A DNA stretch of 64,000 nucleotides from Cinnamomum chago (GCA_038049695.1 CP142458.1:42997501-43061500); one strand, 5' to 3'. Positions 13,052 through 24,869 are shown, counted from the stretch's first letter. Notes: generated from the letters alone by a model not told the origin. Numbers and translations are program-made.

Positions 13052-13439
13052 GTATCCTCTGCATAGTCAAAGCCCCTGCTAACATTTTTGTTTTTCCCTT
13101 TCTTTCCTTTGGACAGTAAAGGTTTAAATGCTTAACTGTTAGAAGCATAAATCAATATAACATATTTTTCTGTTGTTTCTAGGAAGTTGGTTACACTTAT
13201 TTTGCTTCTACCAACTAGCAGAGCTAGCAGAAAAACTTATAAATGGTTGATTTCAAGATAAGAACCTCTTCAGTAGGTTCGGAAATGGAACGAAAATTGT
13301 TGCTCAAGAAAAAAAATCATTTTTTAAAAGTTTTAATGATGAGAATTGATAAGTATTTTTAGATATTTTCTATTTTTTCTTACTGATCCAGTTTGGTAGA
13401 TTTCATATTTATAATAGCTGATTGAATTGGTTTCTGATG
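13052..13439 (+). other. Start of the 22.4-kb PIG-N intron
   Basis: AT-rich host intron sequence between the exon 3 donor and the first recognisable LINE sequence. No open frame, repeat or element end was recognised in it. The exact 5' edge of the LINE is uncertain by some tens of bases. Confidence 0.6.
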
Positions 13440-14432
13440 GAAGGAGATCGAGCAACAATTGCAGACTATGATTGAGTGATTGTTGGCGTGATTGAAGGGG
13501 ATTCATGCATTAAATGTCCAAACCCTAATCGAGGAAAGGATTTCACTAGCCCTTTGAAAATGGGACCTGCTGCTATGAAAAAGAGAGAGATTGTGGAGGA
13601 TTCTTGTCGCAGTGCTGGGGATTACTCATCAATGGAGAATTTGCATTCGTTTCGTTGCACTCCACTAAGGCAACCAAAGTTGTCTAGTTGCCCTTCTATA
13701 AAAGGAATTTTTGGGAAGCTGAAGAATGACCTATCTGCCGTTCCGAAATAAAACAATTTGCAAAATGACCCAAGTGTGGATCGTGGTTTACAGGAGCCTT
13801 CGGTAATTGGTCAAAGGGACCAGTTTCGAGCCCAATTTCTTAAGTCACAAGCTGAAATTCCTAATCGGTATGGGGACCCAACAGTTTCCAACACAAGCCT
13901 TCTAGATGCTGCTTTTACCCATTTTTCTGAAAATCTCTCTAGCAAAGGTGTAACAGAAGACCAAGAAATTGGGCTTATGTTTCCAACAGCTGTTGAAGGC
14001 AAAATCGAGATTACTTGGAGGGATAGTGTTGATCGATTGGGCGATTGTTCCTCAGATAAGGATGTTTCATCGACTGAAGATGTTGATGAAGATACTGATG
14101 ATTTACCAGGTGATCGTGCCTTAATGGTAGTGGATTCCAACGAAAATATTACTGCACTTTCAGTGGATTGTTCTAATGCTTATTTTGACAAAGAAATAAA
14201 ATTTTCAAGTGAAGAAACGATGATTGATATAGAGAAGATTTTCAGAATATTGATGGAGAATCGATTAGGAGAGTTAAGGAGTGTCATCCGTGAAATGGTG
14301 AAAGAAGAAAATAGTAGAGGTAAGGATGTCCATCATACTAAGAAGAAATTCAGAGCTCAAAGAGAACTAGACAAATTGGCGTTCTCTGTTAACTATGGCC
14401 AGCCTATGGGTAATAAAGAGTCGTGCATGCAA

Positions 14433-14972
14433 TTGTTGGGATTGAAGTTTATTTCTTGGAATTTCCGTGGTATGAATTTGAGCTCTAGGAGAGTAGTAAT
14501 GAAAGGTGTATTTCAATCTTTTAAAAGAGAGCTTTTGTTTATTTAGGAGACAAAAATGGAGACAATCGATGATCAGCTGTTCCTTGGTCACAGTTTCTTT
14601 GCAATGGGTCCTTCAATTGGAGCTTCTAAGGGTATTCTTTTAGCATGGAATGCAACACTCTGGCATAAGTTAGATATTTATGTAGGCCGGTTTTCTGTTT
14701 TTGTGCTGTTAAAAGATGCTAGAAGTCACGCAGAATGGGTGGCAACTTCAGTTTATGGTCCTTCTAAAGCTAGTGATAAGGCAGATTTCTGTGTGGAGCT
14801 CTCTCAAGTGGGTGGAATGGGGAATCATCCTTGGTTGCTTGGAGGAGATTTCAATTCTATTCGATTTCCAAATGAAAAAAGAGTGGGTTGTGTTATTAAT
14901 CCGCTTATGAGGACTTTCAGTGATTGGATTCTTCATCATGATATTGTTGATCTGCCGCTGAGGGGGGGCTGA
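14433..14972 (+). pseudogene. LINE E endonuclease (EEP fold)
   Basis: After a 300-codon N-terminal region, the motif KFISWNFRGMN marks the start of the exonuclease-endonuclease-phosphatase domain. It is followed by ETKME, ATSVYGPSKASDK and LLGGDFNSIRFPNEKR, the usual order of catalytic Asn, Glu, Tyr and Asp-Asn in L1 endonucleases. A stop (TAG at 14545-14547) separates the N-terminal frame from ETKME, where the catalytic Glu lies. The frame ends at RGG near 14972, and the domain continues in another frame (LTWSNMQEDL-like, then SRLDRFL-like), so at least two lesions occur here. The acidic N-terminal part (DVSSTEDVDEDTDDLPGD) is not a recognised domain. Confidence 0.85.
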
Positions 14973-15654
14973 TTTTACTTGGTCGAATATGCAGGAGGAC
15001 CTCGTTATGTGTCGTTTGGATCGGTTTTTAGCTTTGACGAATTTGCTGGAAATTTCTCAAGATTGTGTTCAATGGGCTTTGGCTAAGCCAATTTCGGATC
15101 ACTGCCCTTTTGATGCTTGAAATTGGTTTGGAAGATTAGGGACCTCCTTCGTTCAAATTTGAATTAATGTGGCTTTGTAAAAAGGTTTCAAAGATCGTGT
15201 CAGACTATGGGGGGACTCTATATGATGGATGCGCTACCAACTGGTCCAGAGGTTGAAATTTCTGAAAATAAAAATGAAAAATTATAAGAAGGAAGATTTT
15301 GGTAATTTATCAGAAAAGAAGTCTTAGTTGCTTGCAGATATTCAGATTTTGGATGGAAAAGAGGAGGAAGGGAATTTTAATGAGGGGGACTGGATTAGTA
15401 GACAGAATCTGCAAGAGCAATTCTGTCCAAAATGCTGTTTCAGGAAGAAATTAAATGGAAGCAAAGATCTTGAAATAAATGGTTGGAAGCAGGAGACCGT
15501 AATACAAATTTCTCTCATGCAATTACAAGTGCTAGGCATTGTGTTAACCAAATTACTACTATAGTTGCAAATGGAAGATTGTGGGAGAAAAAAGTTGATA
15601 TAGAAAGAGAAGTTGTTTATTTTTTCATAAATTATACACAAGTGAGAGAACAAA

Positions 15655-16860
15655 TTGAGGCCTCGTATGAATGGGGTTCCTTTGAAACAACTCTCTCCTT
15701 TAAAGGAGTCTATCCTTGAAGTTCAGTTTTCTAAACAAGAGATAAAAGAAGCACTGTTTGGTCTAAAGGGCAACCGTGCCCCTAGTCCAGATGGTTTTCC
15801 TATAGCTTTCTTTCAGCATTTTTGGGATTTATTAGAGAAAGATTTCCTTGTTTTCATTAATGAGTTCCATGTTAATGGAGTTACAATCGGGGAGTTGGGT
15901 GCTTCTTTACTTGCTTTGATTCCTAAAAGAGATGGTGCTATTAGCCTTATTGGCAGCCTTTACAAGATTCTAGCTAAAGTATTGGCGAGTCATTAAAGCA
16001 GGTGCTTCCAGATATTCTTTTTGACATCCAAGGTGCTTTTGTTGATGGGGCGTCAAATTCTTGATTCTGTTTTAATAGCCCATGAGTGTGTTAACTTAAG
16101 GTGTAGACAGTAGCATTCGAGTTTGATATGCAAGTTAGACTTCAGAAAGGTTTATGATATGGTGGATTGGGGATTTCTTCATTACACGATGGATAGGATA
16201 GGGTTTGGATCAAAATGGAAAAAAGTTTATTCATAGTTGTGTTTCTTTAGCTCATTTTTTCAGTAATGGTGAATGGCTCTCTGAAAGACTATTTTTAAAG
16301 CTTCAGAGGATTTCGGCAAGGTGATCCTTTATCTCTAATTCTTTTTGTTATAGTGGCTGAGGCTCTGAATGCTTTATTGGAGAGAGCCAAATAGACGAGG
16401 TTACTAACGGGTTTTATTGTTGCAAAGTTTGTTCAAGAGGTCACCCATTTACAATTTGCCAATGATACTGTAATTTTTTTGGGATGCTTCTTTGGATCAG
16501 ATGGATTCTTCAAAGTTATTGTTGAAGTGGTTTGAGATGTTATCATTTAAGCGGTTTGAGATGTAATCGGGGTTGAAGATTAACCATGGTAAGTGTGAGT
16601 TGATTGGTGTCCGGACTGTCAGGTGGCCTCCTTAGCTGATTCTTTTGGTTGTAGGTTCAGGAAGATTCCTTCTAAGTATTTGGGGTTGCCTTTATGTGTG
16701 GGTTTACCTAAAAAAGATTTATGGGATTTGGTAGTAGAATTTATTGATAAAAAGTTAAGTTCTTGGAAGGAAAGGTATTTGTCTATGGGTGGTCAGATTA
16801 CTTTAATCAAATCGGTTCTTTCTAGCATCCCTATTTATTTCCTTTCTCATTTCAGATGAA
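15655..16860 (+). pseudogene. LINE E reverse transcriptase
   Basis: RT begins with EVQFSKQEIKEALFGLKGNR and APSPDGFP (15720-15800), then SLLALIPKRDGAISLIGSLY (to 15970). After a shift come the QGAFVDGRQILDSVLIAHE-like stretch (16030-16090) and LDFRKVYDMVDWGFL (about 16135-16185). The catalytic box reads LQFANDT near 16450-16470, where the first Asp of FADD is Asn. YLGLPLCVGLPKKDLWD and SMGGQITLIKSVLSSIPIYF (16675-16845) finish the thumb. Multiple frame changes and the altered catalytic Asp make it non-functional. Confidence 0.87.
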
Positions 16861-17032
16861 AGTGTTATATGAAGAATTGAAAAAATTCAGTGGGATTTCA
16901 AAGAAAGTATCACTTGGTTAAATGGGAGACAGCGTGCAAACCTATTGTTCGAGGTGGTCGGGCAATCATTCCATTGATAAAGTTAACAAAGCTTTACTTG
17001 GGAAGTGGCCTTAGAGGGTGGGGGAAGGCCGG

Positions 17033-17382
17033 CATGGTTCAAAACATTATCGGCCGTAGCTGTTGAGGCCGCTACACTATTTTAAAAATAGCAGTGCTAC
17101 AGTCTAAGGCCTAGTAGAGCCAAGTAGTTTTAAATTGAAACACTGCTTTTCCTATTTCTTTTCCTCAATAGCATTTCATAAAGTTGTCTCTACCCTTATA
17201 TCATTCCAAATCACTAAAAGCGCACAAGATTGGCTACTACAGGAGATTAGAATTCTCCCGACCACTCAAAAAGTTCACACCGCTATGCCACTATGTATTT
17301 CCCCAACCGCTATGTATTGCCCGCTATGTAGTGTTTTGGCCACTAGTTGCGACGCCCTCCACAATCGATATTTTGATCCTTG
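17033..17382. mobile_element. hAT-type MITE, GGCCG-word family, inserted in LINE E
   Basis: A 350-bp insertion interrupting LINE sequence (…LLGKWP before, LWRQIILSKYK after). The ends are imperfect inverted repeats: CATGGTTCAAAACAT at the left and, on the other strand at the right, CAAGGATCAAAATAT. The flanks read GAAGGCCGG and GAAGTCGG, a degraded 8-9 bp target duplication. The left interior is rich in GGCCG/GCCGC words (TATCGGCCGTAGCTGTTGAG). The TIR resembles those of the elements at 50314 and 27255. No coding capacity. Confidence 0.72.
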
Positions 17383-17837
17383 GAAGTCGGTCAAGGTTTG
17401 TGGAGGCAAATTATACTAAGCAAGTATAAGTTGGGTAATGATGGTTGGTGGGTGCTGAGTCAGTGTTATAATGCTTCTGGTTTACGGAAGTCTGTCCGTT
17501 CTGTTAAAGTTGAATTTGATCAGAGGATCTGATATAGGGCTCATGATGGTCATTGGGTTCAGTTTTGGTATGATGAATGGTGTGGCCAGCAAGTGTTGAA
17601 TTCTCTTTTTCCTAATCTTGTTTGTTTAGACAGGGGGCAACATGCTATGGTTGCCGATTTTTGTTTCTCTATGTTTGGCACAATTGTTTGGGATTTTTCT
17701 TTTTGGAGGGATTTAAATGATCGGAACGCTTCTGATTTTACTAGGTTGCTTGGCATTCTAGATAAAGTTTATTTGTCAGGTGGAAAGGGTGATAAAAGGA
17801 TTTGGAAACCTGATGTTAAAGGTAAGTTTTCGGTAAA

Positions 17838-17934
17838 GTTTTTATTTTTTTATTTTTTTATTTTTTTATTTTTTATTTTTTATTTATTTTTATTTTTTAT
17901 TATTATTAAAAAAAAATTAGGATTTGATTGCTAA
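17838..17934. repeat. T-rich simple repeat, (T6-7A)n
   Basis: About 60 bp of TTTTTTTA-type units followed by TTATTATTATTAAAAAAAAA. It lies between interrupted LINE E coding sequence (ending FSVKF) and the Helitron 5' end. It is probably simple-sequence expansion; no target duplication that would make it an element of its own was established. Confidence 0.75.
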
Positions 17935-18059
17935 TCTAATATACTAAGGGAATGTAGACTCCCTTAGTATGCTGACACCTGTCTGCCTACATGCAGACCC
18001 ACGTCAATAGCATTCTCATTCTCTATGTCATCCCCACTCCCCACTCTTTGTAACTGATA

Positions 18060-18290
18060 CCAACTGGTGGAGAATAAGCAGCGATTTTTAAATTCATATT
18101 ACTTTCTCTCTTCTCTACCATTTCATCAAAAGAACGGAGGCGCTGAAACATCAATGGCGGTTTCCTTATGCACGGTTCTACGACTCGGAGCGGCTTTCAA
18201 CTGTGATTTAGATCAAACCAAAACCTCTCTCTCTCATGATATAGATTTCAAACAGTAGGAAGAATAAGCTTCCATCGGATTTTCTGACAT
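18060..18290 (+). pseudogene. Possible captured 5' end of a host gene inside the Helitron
   Basis: A pyrimidine-rich leader-like stretch (TTTCTCTCTTCTCTACC) precedes an ATG in good plant context at 18153 (AACATCAATGGCGG). The frame MAVSLCTVLRLGAAFNCD runs to a TAG at about 18256, and TAGGTATGC at 18290 could be a splice donor. This looks like a 5' UTR plus a short first coding piece, the kind of fragment Helitrons carry. The parent gene is not recognised and no function is claimed. Chance is possible, as the frame has only about 34 codons from that ATG. Confidence 0.35.
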
Positions 18291-18465
18291 AGGTATGCTT
18301 ATCTGTATTTGATCGTCTCCGGTTTGATTCTTTCTGTCTTCTACTCTTTCATTTGTGTTGAAATCTTTTCATTACGGGGATCTGTGTGTTTTGGGCTATG
18401 CATGCGTGTGTTGGATTGGGCTTGGATAGGTGGATTGGCCTTAGATAGGTAGAGGGGTGCAGGGG

Positions 18466-19400
18466 TGGAGTGCAATGCGGGGAGAGAGAGAGAGAGGAGG
18501 GAGTCGGGCAATGAGAGAGAGAGAGTGGGGGGCGGAGTGAGGAGAGGAAGTGAGAGAGAAAGAGACAGAGAGAGTGGCATGGAGAGGGAGAGGGAGAGTG
18601 AGTGGGCGGAGCCAGAGAAAAATAGAGAGAGAGAGAGGGCCAGAGTGAGGAGAGGAAGTGAGAGAGAAAGAGCCAGAGATAGAGTGGCAGGGAGAGGGAT
18701 AAAGAGAGGGGTGGAGTGAGGGGGGAGAGCAGCAGTGGAGACAGGGAGAGAGGGAATGATGCAGGGAGACAGGGAAAGGGGAAGACATGAGGGAGAGAAG
18801 AAGGAAAGAAAGAGGAAGAGATGAGTAGGTGGCAAAATGGGTTGATGAGTAGGTGGGTTGTGTGTAGGGAGATAGAGTGACGCAGGGAGAGGAAGAAAGA
18901 GAAGATGGAATTATGCAGGGTGTAGGGACTATGTGCAGGTGGGTGTTACGTGGGAAAGGGGAGGAAGAAGAGAGAGAATAAATAATGAGATGGGTGTGCA
19001 AGTGGGTGAAGTGCAAATGAAGATGAGGCAGAGAGAGTGGCAGGGAGAGGGATAGAGAGTCTTTATATCACGTGGGAAAGGGGAGGAAGAAGAGAGAAAG
19101 AAGAAAGAATGAGATGGGTGTGCAGGTGGGTGAAGTGCAAGTGAAGATGGGTGACGCATGTGGGTGTTACGTGGGAAAGGGGAGGAAGAAGAGAGAAAGA
19201 AGAAAGAATGAGATGGGTGTGCAGGTGGGTAAGGTGCAAGTGAAGATGGGTGACGCAGGTGCTGAGTGCAGAGGAGGGAGAAGGCGAGGGAAGAGGGAGG
19301 AGCACAGGGAGAGAAAGAGAAGAGAAAGGAAGAAGACAGAGAGGGAAAGAGGGAGAGAGAGAGAGAAGGAAGAAAGAAAGTAAGAGGAAGAGATGGACAT
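18466..19400. repeat. Purine-rich (GA)n block with about 100-bp minisatellite units
   Basis: Nearly one kb of GA-rich + strand sequence. Three units beginning GTGGGAAAGGGGAGGAAGAA occur at about 18950, 19072 and 19171 (spacing about 122 and 99 bp), each with ATGAGATGGGTGTGCAGGTG-like text. The long open frames on either strand here (up to 191 codons, Ser/Leu/Pro-rich on the minus strand, Arg/Glu-rich on the plus) follow from the skewed composition and are not called genes. Confidence 0.88.
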
Positions 19401-19745
19401 GGATATCCTAGCAACAACGAGGTCGATAGAGAGAGGGCCAGCACTTAATGTTGCCACCATTTCTCAGTTTTTAAAGATATGGAAATCAAAGGTGGGCCCT
19501 GTCAGCCAAACCATGTTTTAGGAGAGGAATAGAATGCTGATGGTCAATAAAGATTTGTTGATTACAAGTATTGAGGAGCATCTGATTACAAGTAATTAGG
19601 ACGATGTCTCTCACTTACGATGACCGTCGATTTAATGAGGCCCACCAAGGATGAGGAATCGCAGCCATCAGATCCGATGAAACCCCTTTGATTTAGATTG
19701 TATGGATTGATTTTGTGTGAATGCTCAGGTGCGAATTAATATAGT

Positions 19746-21111
19746 GATGATTGTACATGGTTGTCTTTGAATTTGAATTTAGAAACCCCATTTCTCAGTT
19801 TTTAAATATATGGAAATCAAAGGTGGGCCCTGTCGGCCAAACCATCTTTTAGGAGAGGAATAGAATGCCGATGGTCAAACCATCTTTGAATGATCATGAC
19901 TAAATGAGTCAGGTTTTGATATTAAAAAAAAAAAATGGAAAGTTGGTTGGTAGACTGTTCTAATGAGGCCCCACTGATAATCAATCACAATCATCCAAAT
20001 ACTCATCCATCTTGATAAGTACTTTTGTACTACTGATATTAATACTCATCCATGTCAAACGGCAAACACTATTTTAGATGAGGCACAGAGCCAAATCACC
20101 ATGCCACTTTCTTTTTAGTCATGATCCATATATAGATCGAATGACCCACCAATTGGATGGTTGAGATTTCAATGGATCCATGCAAATTAATTAACCGAAG
20201 TAGTGCAAAAGTACTTAGATCAAGATGGATGAGTATTTGGATGATTGTGATTGATTATCAGTGGGTCCGCACACATTGTAGATCTTGGATGCATCATAAC
20301 TCAAACACAAGGGTGTTGGGCATGAAAATTAACAGTACTTGATGAAGAGTAAATGATCAAGAGTACCAATTAGGTTAATCATATCATAATCATCGGCCCA
20401 TCATGAGATGATGATTGTACATGGTTGTCTTTGAATTTGATTTTAGAAACCCCATTTCTCAGTTTTTAAAGATATGAAAATCAAAGGTGGGCCCTGTCGG
20501 CCAAACCATCTTTTAGAAGAGGAGTAGAATGCCGATGGTCAAACCATCTTTGAATGATCATGAATGATCAAACCATCTTTTAAATGAGTCAGGTTTCGAT
20601 ATTAAAAAAATAAATAAATGGAAAGTTGGTTGGCAGACTGTTCTAATGAGGCCCCACTGATATTAATGAGGCCCCATTGATAATCAATCACAATCATCCA
20701 AATACTCATCCATCTTGACCTAAGTACTTTTGCACTACTGATATTAATACTCATCCATGTCAAATGGCAAACACTGTTTTAGATGAGGCACAGAGCCAAA
20801 TCACCATGCCACTTTCTTTTAGCCATGATCCATATATAGATCGAATGACCCACCAATTGGATGGTTGAGATTTCAATGGATCCATGCAAATTAATTAACC
20901 CAAGTAGTGCAAAAGTACTTAGATCAAGATGGATGAGTATTTGGATGATTGTGATTGATTATCAGTGGGTCTGCACACATTGTAGATCTTGGATTAAGCA
21001 TAGCCCAAACACAAGGGTATTGGGCATGAAAATTAACAGTACTTGATGAAGAGTAAATGATCAAGAGTACCAATTAGGTTAATCATATCATAATCATCGG
21101 CCCATCATCAG
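19746..21111 (+). repeat. Tandem duplication, two units of about 0.66-0.70 kb, each with inverted arms
   Basis: Unit 1 (19746-20407) and unit 2 (20408-21111) both begin GATGATTGTACATGGTTG and end near CATCGGCCCATCAT. They match closely, apart from short extra copies in unit 2. A third partial match to the CCATTTCTCAG region lies at 19455-19545. Within each unit about 65-bp inverted arms face each other (unit 1: 19969-20033 and 20200-20265, starting CCACTGATAATCAATCACAA), so each unit carries a MITE-like hairpin. Short open frames of 61 codons in the two units are identical shadows of the duplication. Confidence 0.85.
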
Positions 21112-21282
21112 GATCTTTGAAGCCTCAATTTGCTCAATAGGATATTATATAAATGAATAATGTCAAAAGATGGCTTAGTGAAGGTAAATGAAAAGGGGCT
21201 GCCAACCTACTACAGGTACGTTTGAATGATCATGACTAAGGTGTTCATACTAGAACAGTTTGTTTGTTAAAACCTGAATGCC

Positions 21283-24200
21283 TAGATTGTCAAATGGGTC
21301 AGTGGGTCATGGTCCAATGGGTCAGTGGGTCACAACCCATGGCAGAAAAGGCCCAACTTGTGGGTCAAAACAAGCATCGATTGTACAGCTATGTATTTTA
21401 TTTCCTGCCTTATTAGGAGATCTAATTAGAATAGAATTAGAATAGAAAGATTGTAATTTAGCTAGTTGCCTCAATTCCTGTAACTCTTATAGCAACTTGT
21501 ATCTATATAATCAAAGAATGAGACCCTCAAAGGGATCATCGAATTCACAGAGAATATTGTCTCTTCTTCCATTGCTGCCTTTCACATGGTATCAGAGCTA
21601 TATGTGTCTGAGCCATCTTCCAAGTGTTGGAAGTTGTCATAGTCTCTGAGAGACTCTCTGGGTATTTTTCTTCATCTTCCAAGCATTGGAAGTCGTCAGA
21701 TCAACGTGTGATCAGAAGTGGCCCACCCTAGATCAACATTAGTAAGCCAAACCATTGCAACCAATCTGGTCGTCTGCTTCCTCTGGTGATTGAGGACATT
21801 GGTTGAGGATTTCTTCACTCAGATCAAGGATCTGTGCTCTGCAGAGGCATCCCGTGGCTGTTTCTTCATCTGATCAACTGGTGGCCCACCTACGATCATC
21901 TCACAGTCCCCAAGTTTCACTCCAGACTTGGTCGACCATCCTTCCTGGTTATTTTAGAGATTTTTTCAGCAATTTTCAGTGAGCAGAGGTAGGCGTTTTG
22001 CTCCTTCTTGTGGTTAATCACTTTCTTTAAATAGTTTTTATCACCACCGTACAAAATCTTTGATTCAGATCCGATCTGGATAAAACTTGGACTGCTGGAA
22101 AGGAAATTCTCTCCTAGTCTCTAGCTACTGATCTGATCACCATTCAGATCTTTCTGTGGGACCCACGTCAGGCTATAACTCCAATTTTTTTGGTCGCCTG
22201 GGCTGTTTTTTTGTGCAATTTTTGCACTCTGTGGTCTGTTCTACTTGGACTCCTCTGTTACTGCATCTGCTATCTTCTATTGTTGCTGTGTGCTGTCTTA
22301 AGGGATCTGATAAGATTACTGACATGGATAAACATGAAATTACATTGATCAAATTTAATGGGAAAAATTATACTTCCTGGTCCTATCAACTTCAAGTATA
22401 TCTTGAAGGTAAGGAGATGTGGGGCCTAGTTGAAGGATGGGATCCACGACCTAAGGAAGATGAGAAAAAAATTCTTTCTTGGAATACCAAAGATGCCAAG
22501 ATCAAAACATGGATTCTTGGTTCTGTGGAACCACAATATATCTTGAACCTCAAACCGTACAAGACATCCAAGGAGATGTGGGAATATCTGAAACAAGTGT
22601 ATCACCAAGGGAATTCTGCCCGACAATACCAACTTGAACTGGAGATTGCTCAATATTCCCAAGGCACTTCTTCCATCCAGGACTATTATACGGGTTTTCT
22701 TAATCTGTGGGCAGAGTATGATGAAATCAAATACCTCCATGTCTCTGAGGCAGCTCTTTCTGAAATACAACAATTACAGGCAACTTCTCATCGAGATCAG
22801 TTTCTCATGAAATTGAGATCTGAATATGAGATCATTCGTTCTAATCTGATGAGCCGAGTTCCATCTCCATCCCTGAATGAGTGCCTTCATGAACTCTTGC
22901 GAGAGGAACAGAGTCAGCTTACTCAGCATGCTTTGAAGCAACAGTTCTCAGGAACCTCTTCTAGTGTTGCATATCCTGCCATTGCCAGTTACAACCCGGG
23001 TGTTTCCCACAGTCCTGCGTCTACTGCTAAAGGACAAACCCCTGCACGGGATCTCAGCAAAATCCAATGTTTTGGCTGTAAGAGTTATGGACACTATGCT
23101 TCACAGTGTAAGACCAAGTTTTGTAATTACTGCAAATCCAATGGTCACGTCATTAGTGATTGCAGAAGGCGACCACAGAATCGCACTCCACGGGCATATC
23201 ATGTCAACGCTGCTGATGCTACTACTTCCAGTGACAGTTCTTCAACACCGGTCATGCCTTCACCACCTACTGCCTCCAATACTGCTCCTCAGATCACCCC
23301 TGAGCTTATTCAACAAATGATCATAAATGCCTTCTCTGCACTGGGCATTTCAGGTAACCACCAATCCTCCTCCTCCATATGGTTTATTGATTCTGGAGCT
23401 TCCAATCACATGACCTCCTTCCCCTCTCATCTTACTAACCTGCAACCATACAATGGCAATTTGCAAGTTCATACTGCTGATGGTCAAAAGCTTCCCATTA
23501 CAGCCACTGGTGATATCATTCATTCATTACCTCTCACAAATGTCTTTCTCTCTCCACACCTCACCACGAATCTCCTGTCTGTTGGACAACTTGTTGATGA
23601 TAATTGTGATGTTTCCTTTTCTCGCTCTGGTTGTGTTGTGCAGGATCCAGTGTCGGGGATGGTGATCGCGAAGGGGCCTAAGTGTGGACGCTTGTTTCCT
23701 CTTGTTATGCCTATCTCTCAGAATAACCAGATTTCTGCTTTTTCATGTTTTTCTCCGCAAGATGTTTGGAGGCTCTGGCAAAATAGATTAGGCCATCCTC
23801 ATTCAAAACTGTTATCTTTGATGTTAAACACTGGTAGTCTTAATAAAAATGCAATTTCTTTTAGTCGTATTTCTGATGAGTGTTCTGTTTGCAAACTTGG
23901 AAAAAGCAAAGTTCTTCCCTTTCCCTCAAACTCTACTATGGCTTCTAATTGCTTTGACATTATTCATAGTGATGTCTGGGGGATTACTCCGGTAATCTCT
24001 CACACACAGTTCAAATATTTTGTTACTTTTATTGATGATCATAGTAGATTCACATGGGTATATTTCTTGCACACTAAATCTGAAGTCTTCGATGTTTTTC
24101 AAAATGGGTCAGTGGGTCACAACCCATGGCAGAAAAGGCCCAACTTGTGGGTCAAAACAAGCATCGATTGTACAGCTATGTATTTTATTTCCTGCCTTAT

Positions 24201-24378
24201 TAGGAGATCTAATTAGAATAGAATTAGAATAGAAAGATTGTAATTTAGCTAGTTGCCTCAATTCCTGTAACTCTTATAGCAACTTGTATCTATATAATCA
24301 AAGAATGAGACCCTCAAAGGGATCATCGAATTCACAGAGAATATTGTCTCTTCTTCCATTGCTGCCTTTCACATAGAT
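21283..24378 (+). mobile_element. Young Ty1/Copia copy with identical LTR sequence and TAGAT target repeats
   Basis: A Copia element on the + strand in the Helitron. The 5' LTR is 21288-21586, the primer site TGGTATCAGAGCT starts at 21587, and the 3' LTR portion is 24102-24373. Target repeats TAGAT flank it (21283-21287, 24374-24378). Over the shared 272 bp the LTRs look identical, so insertion was recent, probably well under a million years ago. The reading frame 22156-24216 holds gag (MDKHEITLIKFNGKNYTSWS at 22324), CCHC knuckles (CFGCKSYGHYASQC, CNYCKSNGHVISDC), protease (WFIDSGASNHMT), pre-integrase (LWQNRLGHPHSKLL) and the start of integrase (DIIHSDVWG, FIDDHSRFTW). RT and RNase H are not present between the LTRs. 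It is therefore broken (one large loss) and can only be non-autonomous. Confidence 0.95.
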
Positions 24379-24869
24379 TACACATGTGGATACCTAGATT
24401 ATCAATGTTATCAATGACTGATTATGGGTCAATTATGGACTGAACTAATAATAGGTACTGATCACTATGAGTTATACCATAATTGTGAACCTGATTTATC
24501 ACAAAGGCCGGGCCAGACTGTGTTCCTAAGACCCAATTTTAATATGGGCTTGGATCGACAAAGATTCTCTCCGAAGCGTTTATTTTAAAACTTTATTTTG
24601 ATATCTCTTAGACTTTAGCATCCTGATAACTCAAAAACCATCTAATTGTAGGTTGTGTAGCCTACATCTGCCTGTGCTTCAGCAAGCTCCATTTATACCT
24701 CACGTAAATAATAAAACATCTGGAAAAACTCATAAAAATCAAAATAACAACAAAGAAATGACTAAACAGTTTACTAAATAAATTATTTAATAAAAATAAT
24801 ACATCTTAGTCTGTACGTTTAATGGTTCCGTGGTCCGTGCATAGCACGGGGTGTTGCTAGTTTTTATAG

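Larger units (their letters stand above)
17935..24860 (+). mobile_element. Non-autonomous Helitron (carries a nested Copia)
   Basis: A Helitron-type element inserted between A (17934) and T (24861) in LINE E. The 5' end is TCTAATATACTAAGGG, with a perfect 11-bp subterminal palindrome (ATACTAAGGGA at 17941-17951 paired with TCCCTTAGTAT at 17960-17970). The 3' end has hairpin CCGTGC-ATA-GCACGG (24835-24849), then GGTGTTG and terminal CTAG (24857-24860). TC start, 3' hairpin, CTRR end and AT target fit the superfamily. There is no Rep/helicase reading frame, so it is non-autonomous. Without the Copia at 21283-24378 it is about 3.8 kb. It contains a possible captured gene start (18060-18290), a purine-rich minisatellite block and a tandem duplication. 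Confidence 0.82.

Noticed and set aside
18341-19460. Long Ser/Leu/Pro frames on the minus strand and Arg/Glu frames on the plus strand
   Set aside because: All arise from the purine-rich minisatellite; several frames are open at once on both strands.
17935-24860. Helitron considered autonomous
   Set aside because: No Rep or helicase motifs found in any frame; the only long frame belongs to the nested Copia.
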